This document shows positions 46,335 through 55,444 of a stretch of DNA of 64,000 bases, one piece after another. Below the pieces are notes generated by a model. That model made no database searches, was not told the DNA's origin, and saw nothing but the letters and a program-made list of their open reading frames with translations. The translations under genes were made by a program, and so were the position numbers. How positions within the stretch are numbered: the stretch's first letter is position 1; each line of letters opens with the position of its first letter. The stretch is taken from positions 32,227-96,226 of the forward strand of contig JBDRRS010000018.1 of the NCBI GenBank assembly GCA_043825615.1. Direction: 5' to 3'. This DNA comes from JBDRMV01 sp043825615 (GTDB lineage: Bacteria > CG03).

Positions 46335-48835
46335 GCGGTTTTAAGCCAGTTCTTTATTTTTGCAATATACTTTTCAATAAGTGCCTCGGCTTGTTTTTTT
46401 GTTTTTGCCTCGCTCGAGATATTGAAACAAGCTCTGTCCGTATCGGGGATAAAAAGAATCCATTTTTTATTATCGTAGAATTTAACGCCGTCAATCAGTT
46501 CTCTTTTTTCCGGTGGAAATTCTTCTATGAGTTTGCGCATAAGGAACCCCTTTTTCCCCCAGGGGCAGTGAACTTTCCTGTGAATGATTTTAGGGGCATC
46601 TATGGCTCCTGAAACTGCGGCAAGAGAAGTGTCCAATTTTGAACACATTTCAACGATTTTACAGGCGGAGAACATCGCGTCGAACGACGGCTGGAATTCA
46701 GGAAAAATAAAACCGCCTTTCCCGTCGCCGGCAAAAACGACCCCTTTTTCTCTGCTTTTTTGCATTATCCGCTGCGGTGTCGTTCCTACTTTGATAACTT
46801 TCATTCTATACTTTTTTGCGATTTCCATCGCTTTCACAGAAGCGTTTACCGGAATGCAGACACTGCCTCCGCGGGCGGTCTCCCCCACAAGGGCCAGCAC
46901 GCAGAGGAACGCCTTGGGCGAGTAGATGATTTTGCCTCTCTCGTCAACAAGAAAAAGTTTTTCCCCCCCGACATCAAACATAAAACCGAAGTCGCCCCCG
47001 ACACTTTTTACGACTTTTGAAAGGGTTTTAAGGGATTCCTCAAATTCCCCTCTTGTTTTGCTCGTCCTCATGGAATGCAGGACGCCGTTCAGGGAGACGT
47101 TATTGATTTTAAGGGCCCCTAATATTTCGGGAAAAATAAGCGACGCAGGGGAAAAAGCGTAATCGCAGACGATTTTAGGGAGTTTCTTTTTTATGGGCGC
47201 GGAGTCAATGCTGTTTATCAAGCCCCCTTTATAATACTGCGTGGCTCCCGGCGGCAGGAGTATTTCTCCTATTTCTTCCACTTCTGCCCGCTGGAAGTCC
47301 TCTTTGAAAAACGCCTGTTCAATGGATTTCTGCTGTGACGGGGAAATTTCACAGCCCGTTTCATCATAGAAAAGTATGTCTATTATGCGGGTGTCAAAAG
47401 GCGACATTCTGACATGCACGCCCCCGTTCTCGCCCCCCTTTCCGATTTCGTATCTTACGACGGGTATTGGCATTGTCCTTAAATCGCCGACGCGCACTCC
47501 CATGGAAATCAGCCCCGCAATTATGGACCTTTTAATCATGCGCGAGGACTGATTTGCGTCCCTGGATGTTATTATGTATTTTCCTTTTCCTATTTTCGCG
47601 CCGAGCGCGGCGCCGAGACGCGTCGCAAACTCGGGAGTTATTTCGATATTCGCAATACCGTTTATTCCGTGAACGCCGAAAAGGTTTCTTGAAAAACGGT
47701 CGGCCCAGATGACCGAGGAATTTACGAAAGCATCGGGTTCTACGGTTTTTAGGGGCCATATTTTTATGCGCGCCTGAAGAGTGGCCCCGCTTCCTATTTC
47801 ACATTCCGCTCCTATCACGGAGCCCGGAAAGGTCTTTACTCTGTCGGAAATTTTCGCGCTGGAACCGACGATTGTTTCTCTTAAGTCGCAGTGATGGCCG
47901 ATTGTTACGCCTGTCTGCAGAACGCTTCTTGAAACATTTGAATATTTGCCGATTGTTACGCCGTTTCCGAAACATGAATAAGCAAGAGTCGCGTAGGGCT
48001 CCACGGTAACGTTGCAGCCGAAAATCGCAGGACCTTCAAATTTGGTCTCTTCCGGTATTGATGTATTTTCGCCGAGCCAGACGGGAAAACCGTTTCTTTT
48101 GATTTTCCGGCATTTCAGATTGAGTTTTATTTTTTCCGCCATTATATCATAGTGGCATTTCAGATATTCCTCAAGGTTGCCGACGTCTTTCCAGTAACCC
48201 GGGCTCGTGTATCCGAACAGGCGTTTTTTGCCTTCGAGAAGCAGCGGGAAAAGGTCTTTGGAAAAATCCACTTCTTTGTCTTCGGGCAGATATTTGAAAA
48301 TTTCGGGGGAAAAAATATATGTGCCGGTGTTTATCGTATCGGAAAAAACCTCGCCCCAGGTCGGTTTTTCGAGAAAACTTGAAATTCTTCCGTCTTTTTT
48401 CGTAATAACGATGCCGTATTGAAGGGGGTCTTCCACGCGCGTAAGGATTATTGTTGCGACGGCATTGCGCTTTTTGTGGAATTTTACGGCGGCTTTTAAA
48501 TCAAAATCGCAGATGATATCGCCGCTTATTACAAGAAAAGTTCCGGATATTTTGCTGCGTAGGGTTCCGACCGCTCCGGCGGTTCCGAGGTCGGCGTGCG
48601 TTTTGATATAATTCATCCTGACTCCGAATTTTTTACCGTCGCCGAAATGCTGTTTTATTGTCTCCGGCTGATAATACAAAAGAGAATCAATGGCGTTGAA
48701 ATCGTGGCTTTTCAGCAGGGTTATAACGTGCTCCATCAGGGGGATGTTTGCAACGTCCACCATCGGTTTCGGCATGGAAATTGTGAGAGGGCGGAGCCGT
48801 GTTCCGAAGCCGCCCGCAAGGATTACTGCGCGCAT
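46331..48835 (-). CDS. nucleotidyltransferase - left-handed beta-helix - phosphomannomutase fusion
   Basis: Residues 1-235 are a sugar-nucleotidyltransferase (MRAVILAGGFGTRLRPLT; ISGDIICDF; FLEKPTW). A hexapeptide-repeat beta-helix follows to ~370 (VTIGKYSNVSRSVLQTGVTI), and a phosphohexomutase-like domain runs to 834. In the last, the phosphoserine loop reads TSRDANQSSRMIKRS. The metal loop, DGDADR in active mutases, reads DVGGEK. This form occurs in a known fusion family but implies loss of Mg-dependent mutase activity. It supplies GDP-mannose-type precursors for the adjacent glycan ligase. 834 residues. Confidence 0.85.
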   Translation of the reverse strand: MRAVILAGGFGTRLRPLTISMPKPMVDVANIPLMEHVITLLKSHDFNAIDSLLYYQPETIKQHFGDGKKFGVRMNYIKTHADLGTAGAVGTLRSKISGTFLVISGDIICDFDLKAAVKFHKKRNAVATIILTRVEDPLQYGIVITKKDGRISSFLEKPTWGEVFSDTINTGTYIFSPEIFKYLPEDKEVDFSKDLFPLLLEGKKRLFGYTSPGYWKDVGNLEEYLKCHYDIMAEKIKLNLKCRKIKRNGFPVWLGENTSIPEETKFEGPAIFGCNVTVEPYATLAYSCFGNGVTIGKYSNVSRSVLQTGVTIGHHCDLRETIVGSSAKISDRVKTFPGSVIGAECEIGSGATLQARIKIWPLKTVEPDAFVNSSVIWADRFSRNLFGVHGINGIANIEITPEFATRLGAALGAKIGKGKYIITSRDANQSSRMIKRSIIAGLISMGVRVGDLRTMPIPVVRYEIGKGGENGGVHVRMSPFDTRIIDILFYDETGCEISPSQQKSIEQAFFKEDFQRAEVEEIGEILLPPGATQYYKGGLINSIDSAPIKKKLPKIVCDYAFSPASLIFPEILGALKINNVSLNGVLHSMRTSKTRGEFEESLKTLSKVVKSVGGDFGFMFDVGGEKLFLVDERGKIIYSPKAFLCVLALVGETARGGSVCIPVNASVKAMEIAKKYRMKVIKVGTTPQRIMQKSREKGVVFAGDGKGGFIFPEFQPSFDAMFSACKIVEMCSKLDTSLAAVSGAIDAPKIIHRKVHCPWGKKGFLMRKLIEEFPPEKRELIDGVKFYDNKKWILFIPDTDRACFNISSEAKTKKQAEALIEKYIAKIKNWLKTA

Positions 48836-50760
48836 CAGAACTTCATTCTTGTTTCTGCCGTCATTGATTTTGTTTTGTTGCCGGCAGAATCGTAGCTGCG
48901 GCGTATGACTACGAACATCGTAACGTTCGGCGCCACGCTGTAGCCGAATTTTGTGGTAAGGATTGCATTCTGGTCAACCTGTTTAATATCGTTCCATGTC
49001 CGCGCGCCTCTCTTATCGTAATCCGCTTCAAATGAGTATTGCGCCAGCCCGGGCAGTTTGCCGAGGGATGCCGAAGCAATCAGGTGCGGATAATAGGGGT
49101 CGTTTTTATTTACGTTGTAATTTTCGTAAGACGCCCGGAAGTCCAGCAGGTTGAAAAAACTAAACCATGCTTCTACGTAAGGCCCGACTTTTACAGGTTC
49201 TTTGGTTTTCCCGCGCAAGTAGTATTCCGCTTTTGTCATAGTGGAATTTTCCGCTGAATACCATTCCCATCTGTCAATGTCGTAATGTCCGTCAAAGTAG
49301 CCGGGCATAAAATTGTTTTCTACAATCCTGTATTCTCCGCGGTATGAAAGAAATCCGATTTTTCCGCTGAGACCGGCAGATTTACCAATGCCGCCGTCTT
49401 TTATTCTTTGTGCAACAGGAAGTTCGCTGGCGGTATAGGTTGACCCGAACTGCATTTTGGCAATGTCTGCAAAAACCGTTGCGCTTAAAAATTTGAAATT
49501 CAGGAGAGGCAGTTCGGCGTCGGCGCCTATGACCGAGACCGCATCGTCTTTTGTGTCATTCGTTGAATCAGGGTCGGTATCGCTCCCTGCCAGGGCGCCG
49601 AGTTTCAGGTTTCTAATCAGGGGAATGCCCGTAAAAAGAAGAGGTCTGAAATAGAATCTTGCCGCAATAACTTCGGGCAGCGTGACATCTCCGGTCATAC
49701 CCTCCAGACCCCACTTCTTTCTGTCAAGGTCAAATTCCAGACCGATTTTCTTGACGTTCGGGTACTGCGCCATGTTTGAATAATTGTTTACAATAAACCC
49801 GTGACCGATTGTGACGGGCCTTCTGAATCTTCCTATGAGAAAATATAACGGGTCAGCGTGTTTTTGACCCCATCTGATGTAGTCGATTTTTGAAGGGTAT
49901 TCTTTAACGCGCCATTCATCTTTGAGAATTTCGTTGTTTTCGTCAAAGTGAACAACCAGTTCAAGACCGATTCCGAGTTTCCCGAGCGTTATTTCGGGGA
50001 ACATGCTGAATTCGTAATAAACCTTCGTAACCCCGTCGCGGGTCAAAGCAACCGCTCCTATGGAGCCGTTCATATTGAAACCGCCTGCTGCTGCTTTTTT
50101 GTCAGGTGCGGGTTTTTCCGGTTCAGGTTCGGGCTCTTTGAATGATTCAACAACGGGAGCTCCGACCTCGGGTTTTTCCTTTGTAACTTTTTCAGGCGGT
50201 TTTTCTTTTTCTTTCTCCCGCGGTTTCTGTTTTACGGGGGGCGCTGCGCGTTCTCCGGGGGAAACGGTCGTCATCATTCCTTTTTTAACAAAAACCTCTT
50301 CCCCCAGACCTTCGTTGTCCATAACGCCGACGGTTCCGTCTTCTACGTAAACATCCGTTTTTTTGCTTTGGTCAACGGCTACATTGAATTTCGTCCCGCG
50401 CACCGCGCACACAGCAGCGGGCGTCCGGATGAAAAATTTCTCGGAAGGAGGGAGTTTCTCGATTTTTGCCGCGATTTCCCCCAGCCATAAGTCCATGTCT
50501 TTCAGGTTCGGGGTGTTTTCCCTGATTGAGAAAATTGAATTTTCAAGGATTTTCAGGGTGTGTTTGTTGGTAAATTTCAATAAAACGGTTGAGTTATCTT
50601 CGGTCGTGACGGAATTTCCGGGTTCAAGAGCCATTTCGGGAATAATTTTCTGCCAGGTCCCAGTGCTGTTCAGATAGGCGGTGCCGTCAACTTTGACGAC
50701 AACTGCCTCCTGCGCGAAAACGAGCGAACAGAAACACAGCAAAAGCAAATTTTTTTTCAT
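48835..50760 (-). CDS. FecR-domain protein fused to an outer-membrane beta-barrel
   Basis: A signal peptide (MKKNLLLLCFCSLVFA) precedes a FecR domain (~20-165) with FFIRTPAAVCAVRGTKFNVA. A Pro/Glu/Lys-rich linker spans ~170-225. The rest, ~410 residues, is beta-barrel sequence ending in TAETRMKF. The FecR half parallels the separate FecR gene at 781. Here sensor-like domain and barrel are one chain, so the FecR domain may be held at the periplasmic face of the pore. Its stop overlaps the ManC/PMM start (TGATG), linking it to glycan synthesis. Confidence 0.75.
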   Translation of the reverse strand: MKKNLLLLCFCSLVFAQEAVVVKVDGTAYLNSTGTWQKIIPEMALEPGNSVTTEDNSTVLLKFTNKHTLKILENSIFSIRENTPNLKDMDLWLGEIAAKIEKLPPSEKFFIRTPAAVCAVRGTKFNVAVDQSKKTDVYVEDGTVGVMDNEGLGEEVFVKKGMMTTVSPGERAAPPVKQKPREKEKEKPPEKVTKEKPEVGAPVVESFKEPEPEPEKPAPDKKAAAGGFNMNGSIGAVALTRDGVTKVYYEFSMFPEITLGKLGIGLELVVHFDENNEILKDEWRVKEYPSKIDYIRWGQKHADPLYFLIGRFRRPVTIGHGFIVNNYSNMAQYPNVKKIGLEFDLDRKKWGLEGMTGDVTLPEVIAARFYFRPLLFTGIPLIRNLKLGALAGSDTDPDSTNDTKDDAVSVIGADAELPLLNFKFLSATVFADIAKMQFGSTYTASELPVAQRIKDGGIGKSAGLSGKIGFLSYRGEYRIVENNFMPGYFDGHYDIDRWEWYSAENSTMTKAEYYLRGKTKEPVKVGPYVEAWFSFFNLLDFRASYENYNVNKNDPYYPHLIASASLGKLPGLAQYSFEADYDKRGARTWNDIKQVDQNAILTTKFGYSVAPNVTMFVVIRRSYDSAGNKTKSMTAETRMKF

Positions 50761-50774
50761 TGGTTATTTCCTCC

Positions 50775-50837
50775 TGTGGGAGAGGTCTCCTGACCTCGCT
50801 TCATTGATATCTGTCCGCCTGAGGCGAACCTCCCACA
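50775..50837. repeat. inverted-repeat element upstream of FecR-barrel gene
   Basis: TGTGGGAG (50775-50782) and CTCCCACA (50830-50837) bound an interior with AGGTCTCCTGACCT and GTCCGCCTGAGGCGAAC, itself nearly palindromic. Confidence 0.5.
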
Positions 50838-50860
50838 CATCACTTTCATTCTACAAGTTT

Positions 50861-52165
50861 TTAATTTTTCTGGCAAGAAGATGACTTGATTTTTTTCAAA
50901 AAAGCGGGGCTTTGAAGAAACCTGTATTCTTCGGTTTTTGAGCCAGAGCGGTTTCCCAGCCGTTCTTTTAAGAGGAGTTCACGGATTTTACCGATTTTGC
51001 GGTCGGGGAAACCCATTCTTATAAGTTCCCTGCTCGTGTGAAACGGTTTTTTGAACTGCAGGTGAAGGAGGTATTCGAAAACCTTCTTTTGAGGACGTTC
51101 TTTGCCTCCGCTTTCTTTCTTCAGCAGAAAAGCCACAAAAAGAATAATTTCAAAGGGCGTTCCTGCAAGAAGCGCCGGCCAGTCGGGCAGGTTTTTCCGT
51201 ATGTGGTTTTTGATTTTTTCTAAGGTGTTTTTTGAAAATGTAAGAGCGCGTTTTTCGGGAAAAGTCAAAGCAAGTTTTTCCGAGATTCGTCTGCGGATTC
51301 TCAAAGGGGTATTCGCGAAGACGACCAGAAGGAAAAACAGAGGCGTGTTTATTTTTTCGCGGAAATAGATAAAAAAATCAAGCCAGAGGTCTTGCGCCGT
51401 TTTTAAATCGGGGATTACCTTTTTTGAAACGCCCGGCAGAAGAAATTTGTTAATTCCCAGCGAAAAAAGAAGGGATACCTGTTTTGCGACTTCACTCTCT
51501 TCAAGCAGAAGAAACAGTTCTTTTTTCAGACGGAATGATGAAATTTTTTTTAATACCCCGTCCCGCAACGCATTTTTCAGATATTTTTTTGTTACGGGTT
51601 CGATTTTGAAATTAAACCTGGCGGCAAACCTGACCGCTCTGAAAATTCTTGTAGGATCGTCGTAAAAACTGCGTTTATGGAATGCGCGGAGCAGCCCTTT
51701 TTTCAAATCCTCAAGGTAATTTTTCCTTGAGCAGAGCAGACCGAAATCACTTTTGTTGATTGAAATATAAAGGGCGTTGACGGTGAAGTCCCGCCGCACC
51801 GCATCTTCTTCCATCTTCCCCCGTGTAACATCGGGAAGTTTCCCGTCCGAGGAATAGACCTCGCTTCTTGCTGAGGCGATATCGACGGCAAAATCTGCAA
51901 GTTTTATTTTGGCGGTGTGAAATTTTTTATTGATGGTTATCCCGTCCGCTTTTAATCTCCTGGATAATTCCTTTGCAAGTCCCGCTGAATCGCCTTCGAC
52001 AACGCAGTCAATATCAAAATTCGCAGCGCGGAGCAGCAGGTCTCTCGCAAAACCGCCGACAAGAAAAACCGGCTCGTTTCTTTCCGATGCGATTTCCGAT
52101 ATTTCAAAAAGAACTTTTTTCGTTTTTGCGGATAGTTTTGACAATTCTTTCGAAAAATTTCTCAT
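50861..52165 (-). CDS. CCA tRNA nucleotidyltransferase / poly(A) polymerase family
   Basis: Class II nucleotidyltransferase motifs: VFLVGGFARDLLL, NFDIDCVVEGDSAGLAKEL (catalytic DxD), VRRDFTVNALYI and the RNA-binding neck DDPTRIFRAVRFAARFNF. It adds or repairs the 3' CCA end of tRNAs, or adds A only; these cannot be separated from sequence alone. No HD domain is visible. 434 residues. The C-terminal half is Lys-rich and helical, as in the family. Confidence 0.9.
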   Translation of the reverse strand: MRNFSKELSKLSAKTKKVLFEISEIASERNEPVFLVGGFARDLLLRAANFDIDCVVEGDSAGLAKELSRRLKADGITINKKFHTAKIKLADFAVDIASARSEVYSSDGKLPDVTRGKMEEDAVRRDFTVNALYISINKSDFGLLCSRKNYLEDLKKGLLRAFHKRSFYDDPTRIFRAVRFAARFNFKIEPVTKKYLKNALRDGVLKKISSFRLKKELFLLLEESEVAKQVSLLFSLGINKFLLPGVSKKVIPDLKTAQDLWLDFFIYFREKINTPLFFLLVVFANTPLRIRRRISEKLALTFPEKRALTFSKNTLEKIKNHIRKNLPDWPALLAGTPFEIILFVAFLLKKESGGKERPQKKVFEYLLHLQFKKPFHTSRELIRMGFPDRKIGKIRELLLKERLGNRSGSKTEEYRFLQSPAFLKKIKSSSCQKN

Positions 52166-52213
52166 GGATTCTCAGAAATTACAGCCGCGGCGCTGTTCCG
52201 GCGGATGACTGTT

Positions 52214-52465
52214 TTATTCGGTTACTTTATAGACCTTGTCTCCGGGATGGACTTTCTGCTGGATCTGCACGCCGATGTCGTCTCCCGGTTTTGCCACATC
52301 AACTTTGGAATGTTCAACCTGCATCGACGATACAACCTGCGTAAAGTCCTCACTGTGACCGGTAATGTGAATTTTATCCCCGACTTTCAGTTCATCCGTA
52401 AGATTAATTGCCGCAACGGAAACATGCCCGAAATAATGAGCAACCGAACCGATTTGCTTTTCCAT
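52214..52465 (-). CDS. small EF-Tu domain-2-like protein
   Basis: The 83 residues correspond to a single translation-factor beta-barrel: IGSVAHYFGHVSVAAINLTD, LKVGDKIHITGHSEDFTQVV, SSMQVEHSKVDVAKPGDDIG and KVHPGDKVYKV. Stand-alone proteins of this kind are widespread and conserved, but their role is unknown. No GTPase domain. RBS GGAGGGG. Divergent from the GlcD-like gene. Confidence 0.85.
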   Translation of the reverse strand: MEKQIGSVAHYFGHVSVAAINLTDELKVGDKIHITGHSEDFTQVVSSMQVEHSKVDVAKPGDDIGVQIQQKVHPGDKVYKVTE

Positions 52466-52509
52466 AATATTCCCCTCCTGTAATCAGAGACATAAAATCC
52501 CCGATTGTT

Positions 52510-52539
52510 TTGTTTATTTTACCAGATTTTTGATAAAAT
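52510..52539 (+). promoter_or_regulatory. candidate promoter of GlcD-like gene, near-leaderless
   Basis: TTGTTT (52510-52515), 18-base spacer, TAAAAT (52534-52539); ATG 52545 follows five bases later. Confidence 0.45.
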
Positions 52540-52544
52540 AAACA

Positions 52545-53930
52545 ATGCTGAAAAAAACGGAGAATATAGATTCTTACCTTGAGGACGCATCAGGTATTCC
52601 CGGCGGTTTTGCGGCGGCGGTTTATATTCCCGATAATGAGAAAGAGGTCTCCGAGATTTTGCGGGATTGCTATGGGAGAAATATTCCGGTAACCGTATCC
52701 GGCGGAAGAACCGGGGTTGCCGGCGGCAGCGTTCCTTTCGGGGGCGTTGTAATTTCAACGGAAAATTTGAAAAAAATCGACGTCCGCGGGGAATCGGCAA
52801 TTATCGGCGCGGGGACGAATCTGCTTGAAATTGACGATGCTTTAAAGGGGGGTAATCTTTTCTATCCCCCTGACCCCACCGAAAGGACGGCTTCCTTCGG
52901 CGGGACGGTCTCGACGAATGCTTCCGGCTCCCGCGGCTTTTCATACGGCAGGACGGGGGATTACATAATCTCGGCAAGAGTCGTTCTTTCCGACGGAGAA
53001 ATTTTAAATCTGAAGAGAGGGCAGATAATGGAGAGAAACGGGGTTATGAATATTTACGGCCGGAAAATTCCCTGCGCCGGCTTTGAGATGCCGGCGGTAA
53101 AGAGCGCGGCGGGATACTTTTCAAAAAAAGGGATGGATGCCGTTGACCTTTTTACCGGCAGCGAGGGAACTCTCGGTTTTATCTGCGAGTGCGAAGTCAG
53201 GTTAATAGAGAGACCTGTGTTTTTGACCGCGGCGGTTTTCTTCAAGGACGAAAATGTCCTTGAAACCGTTAAGAAATTAAAAAAATCAGTGCGGGGGGTT
53301 GTATCAATCGAATATTTTGACAGTAACTCCATTTTGCTGATTAGCGGGGAATTTCCACAGATTCCCAAAAATTCAAAAGCAGCCGTTTTTATTGAAAAAA
53401 CAGGCGAGGAACTTGAGGAACTCGGCGAACTTTTGGAGGCCGCCGGGAATGCGGAGGAAATTTTGATTGCGGACAATGCGAGAACATTACAGCTTTTCAA
53501 AAATATCAGGCACAGGGTTCCCGAAAAAATCAACGAGACCGTAAGGCGCAGGGGTTTCTCCAAAATAGGCTCTGATTTTGCGGTCGGAGATGAAAGTTTT
53601 CCCGCAATGTTTCTGACTTATAGAGAAGTCCTTGTAAAGTCGTCCGTCGAGCATGCTGTTTTCGGGCACATCGGAGAGAACCACCTTCATATCAATATGA
53701 TTCCCCGCGACAGGGAAGAATACGCCAGTTCTAAAAAAATATACGAAGACCTTGCGGAAAAGGTAATTTCCCTCGGGGGTACGGTTTCGGCCGAGCACGG
53801 TATAGGCAAATTGAAAAGGGAATATCTGCGGATGATGTACGGGAAAGGCGTTATAGAAAAAATGCGTCAGACAAAAAAAGCGCTTGATGACAGATTCATC
53901 CTCGGCAGGGGAAACATCCTGACGGTTTAA
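52545..53930 (+). CDS. GlcD-like FAD-linked oxidase (glycolate / D-lactate dehydrogenase family)
   Basis: The PCMH FAD-binding domain is clear: VTVSGGRTGVAGGSVPFGGV, GAGTNLLEIDDALKGGNLFY, PPDPTERTASFGGTVSTNAS and FTGSEGTLGFICECEVRLI. The C-terminal catalytic cap has VFGHIGENHLHINMIP and SAEHGIGKLKREYL. The family oxidises 2-hydroxyacids and passes electrons to quinone or an Fe-S partner; no GlcF-type subunit is adjacent. ATG 52545 lacks a Shine-Dalgarno sequence and may be leaderless. 461 residues. Confidence 0.9.
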   Translation: MLKKTENIDSYLEDASGIPGGFAAAVYIPDNEKEVSEILRDCYGRNIPVTVSGGRTGVAGGSVPFGGVVISTENLKKIDVRGESAIIGAGTNLLEIDDALKGGNLFYPPDPTERTASFGGTVSTNASGSRGFSYGRTGDYIISARVVLSDGEILNLKRGQIMERNGVMNIYGRKIPCAGFEMPAVKSAAGYFSKKGMDAVDLFTGSEGTLGFICECEVRLIERPVFLTAAVFFKDENVLETVKKLKKSVRGVVSIEYFDSNSILLISGEFPQIPKNSKAAVFIEKTGEELEELGELLEAAGNAEEILIADNARTLQLFKNIRHRVPEKINETVRRRGFSKIGSDFAVGDESFPAMFLTYREVLVKSSVEHAVFGHIGENHLHINMIPRDREEYASSKKIYEDLAEKVISLGGTVSAEHGIGKLKREYLRMMYGKGVIEKMRQTKKALDDRFILGRGNILTV

Positions 53931-53970
53931 CTTTTAGTAATTTTTGTTGTCTCAAAAAAAGTAGGGGGGG

Positions 53971-53999
53971 TTGACATTTGCTCGCTTTCAAAGTAATAT
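53971..53999 (+). promoter_or_regulatory. sigma-70 promoter for small secreted protein
   Basis: TTGACA (53971-53976), 17-base spacer, TAATAT (53994-53999). The ATG at 54009 is only nine bases downstream, so the transcript would have almost no leader. Confidence 0.7.
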
Positions 54000-54008
54000 A
54001 TAGCAGTA

Positions 54009-54503
54009 ATGAAAAGATATCTGCTGTTATCTTTAGCTGTTCTTGCGGCCACGGCGCACGCTTCTTTAACGACCGAACAGGTCAGGCAGATTTATGCGAG
54101 CGCTCCTTTTGAAGCGCGCGGGATTTATAACGAGAAAAAGAATATTAATTTTTCGGAATTCGCGCGGATAGGCGAATTTTTCGCAGGCGCGGTTCTGGAG
54201 AAAGTAGAAAAATTAAGTTCCGTAAAAATTTCATATCAGCCGAAACTCAGGGGCTGGACGGCGCTGGTTTTCAAAACGATTTACGAAAGCGCCTCGGCCG
54301 TTCCCGAATTACCCGCGCAGATAAACAGCCGGTTCAAAGATTTCGGGCATAATCTTGTTTCGGCGGTAAACTCTTTCTGCGCGGAAGTTCTCACTCCCGG
54401 CAGTTCTTTCAGGATTGCGCCTCTGTGCGCGGCGGCGCTTTTTTTGATTTCAATTCTACCGATACACAAAATCAGATTCAAACTATTTATTCAGCGAGAG
54501 TAA
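54009..54503 (+). CDS. small secreted/membrane-anchored hypothetical protein
   Basis: The signal peptide MKRYLLLSLAVLAATAHA is followed by a ~115-residue mixed domain (LTTEQVRQIYASAPFEARG; ISYQPKLRGWTALVFKTIYE) and one C-terminal TM (IAPLCAAALFLISILPI) with a basic end. It would be a bitopic periplasmic protein anchored at its C-terminus. No family recognised. It precedes a HEAT protein, 60 bases on. Confidence 0.6.
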   Translation: MKRYLLLSLAVLAATAHASLTTEQVRQIYASAPFEARGIYNEKKNINFSEFARIGEFFAGAVLEKVEKLSSVKISYQPKLRGWTALVFKTIYESASAVPELPAQINSRFKDFGHNLVSAVNSFCAEVLTPGSSFRIAPLCAAALFLISILPIHKIRFKLFIQRE

Positions 54504-54562
54504 AACTCTTTTTCCAATCGTAAACCCCGCGGGAAAGTTTTCTTTTTCAAGAGGGTTTTCCT

Positions 54563-55294
54563 GTGTGGTTTGCCATGATAAAACCAAAAATAGAAGCAAG
54601 TAGGGCGTTAAGGGCGTTCTGCGCCTTTTCAGCCGTAGCCGTATGGTGTTTAACATTGGTAAATGCTGCGGAAAAAAGCGAGGTTATTTTTGAAAAGCTG
54701 AATGATTCGGACCCGACTGTAAGGAGCGCCGAGGCGCGTCGTCTGGGCGACGAGAAGGTGAAGGAATCTGTGCCGGCATTGATTGAAGCGTTGAAGGATA
54801 AGGTTACGGGGGTAAGAATAAATGCCGTTGTGTCACTCGGAAAGTTAAAGGATGAAAGCGCCGTTGAACCTTTAACGGATATTCTCAATAATGACAGGGT
54901 GCCGGCGGCAAGGATGAAGGCGGCTGAAGCGCTGAGTAATTTTGATAAAGAGGGAATAAAAGCAGAGTTATTGAAAGCTTCCGACAGCGAGGATGAAAAT
55001 GTCCGGTCTGCCGCTGTCCTCTCGCTGAAGGATACAGGCGGGGAAAACGAAGTGGATAAACTGATGGAGAAAGCGCAGAAAGACGAATCCTGGCTGGTCA
55101 GGAAAGCGGCGGTTTCTACATTGGCCGGTATTGTTGAAAAGCGGCGTGAAGGCAAGGGCAAAAGAAAGGAAATAGAAAAAGTCATAAAGAAAGCGGGAAA
55201 AGACGGGAATAAAGAGGTAAGGGAAGCGGCCGAAAAGGCATTGAAAAAACTGGAAAAAGTGCCGAAAAAGAAGAAAAAATGGTTATTTTTCTAA
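54563..55294 (+). CDS. secreted HEAT-repeat protein with basic tail
   Basis: GTG 54563 with AGAGGG upstream is used; ATG 54575 is an alternative. A signal-like helix (CAFSAVAVWCLTLVNAA) precedes about five HEAT repeats (SEVIFEKLNDSDPTVRSAEA; VRINAVVSLGKLKDESAVEP). The tail is strongly basic (KGKRKEIEKVIKKAGKD ... KKKKKWLFF). It is the fourth HEAT protein of the window. The stop is followed within 50 bases by the repeat preceding the giant gene. Confidence 0.75.
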   Translation: MWFAMIKPKIEASRALRAFCAFSAVAVWCLTLVNAAEKSEVIFEKLNDSDPTVRSAEARRLGDEKVKESVPALIEALKDKVTGVRINAVVSLGKLKDESAVEPLTDILNNDRVPAARMKAAEALSNFDKEGIKAELLKASDSEDENVRSAAVLSLKDTGGENEVDKLMEKAQKDESWLVRKAAVSTLAGIVEKRREGKGKRKEIEKVIKKAGKDGNKEVREAAEKALKKLEKVPKKKKKWLFF

Positions 55295-55335
55295 CATGTT
55301 AGTAAGAAAATGAACCAGGATAATATAGATAAGCC

Positions 55336-55444
55336 GTCATTGCGAGGCGCAGCCGAAGCAATCTCGGGAGTGCGAAGCCTCCCCGCCAGGGGATTGCCGC
55401 GTGTCCTGCGGACTCTCGCCTGCCTGACCGGCAGGCAGGCAATG
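55336..55444. repeat. truncated MITE-like element forming the 5' end of the giant gene
   Basis: It opens with GTCATTGCGAGG, the same end as the 40147 element, followed by GAAGCAATCTC and GGATTGCCGCG. A perfect GCCTGCC / GGCAGGC hairpin lies near its end. The usual terminal CAATGAC is replaced by CAATGCC, where the ATG of the downstream signal peptide begins. Confidence 0.6.
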
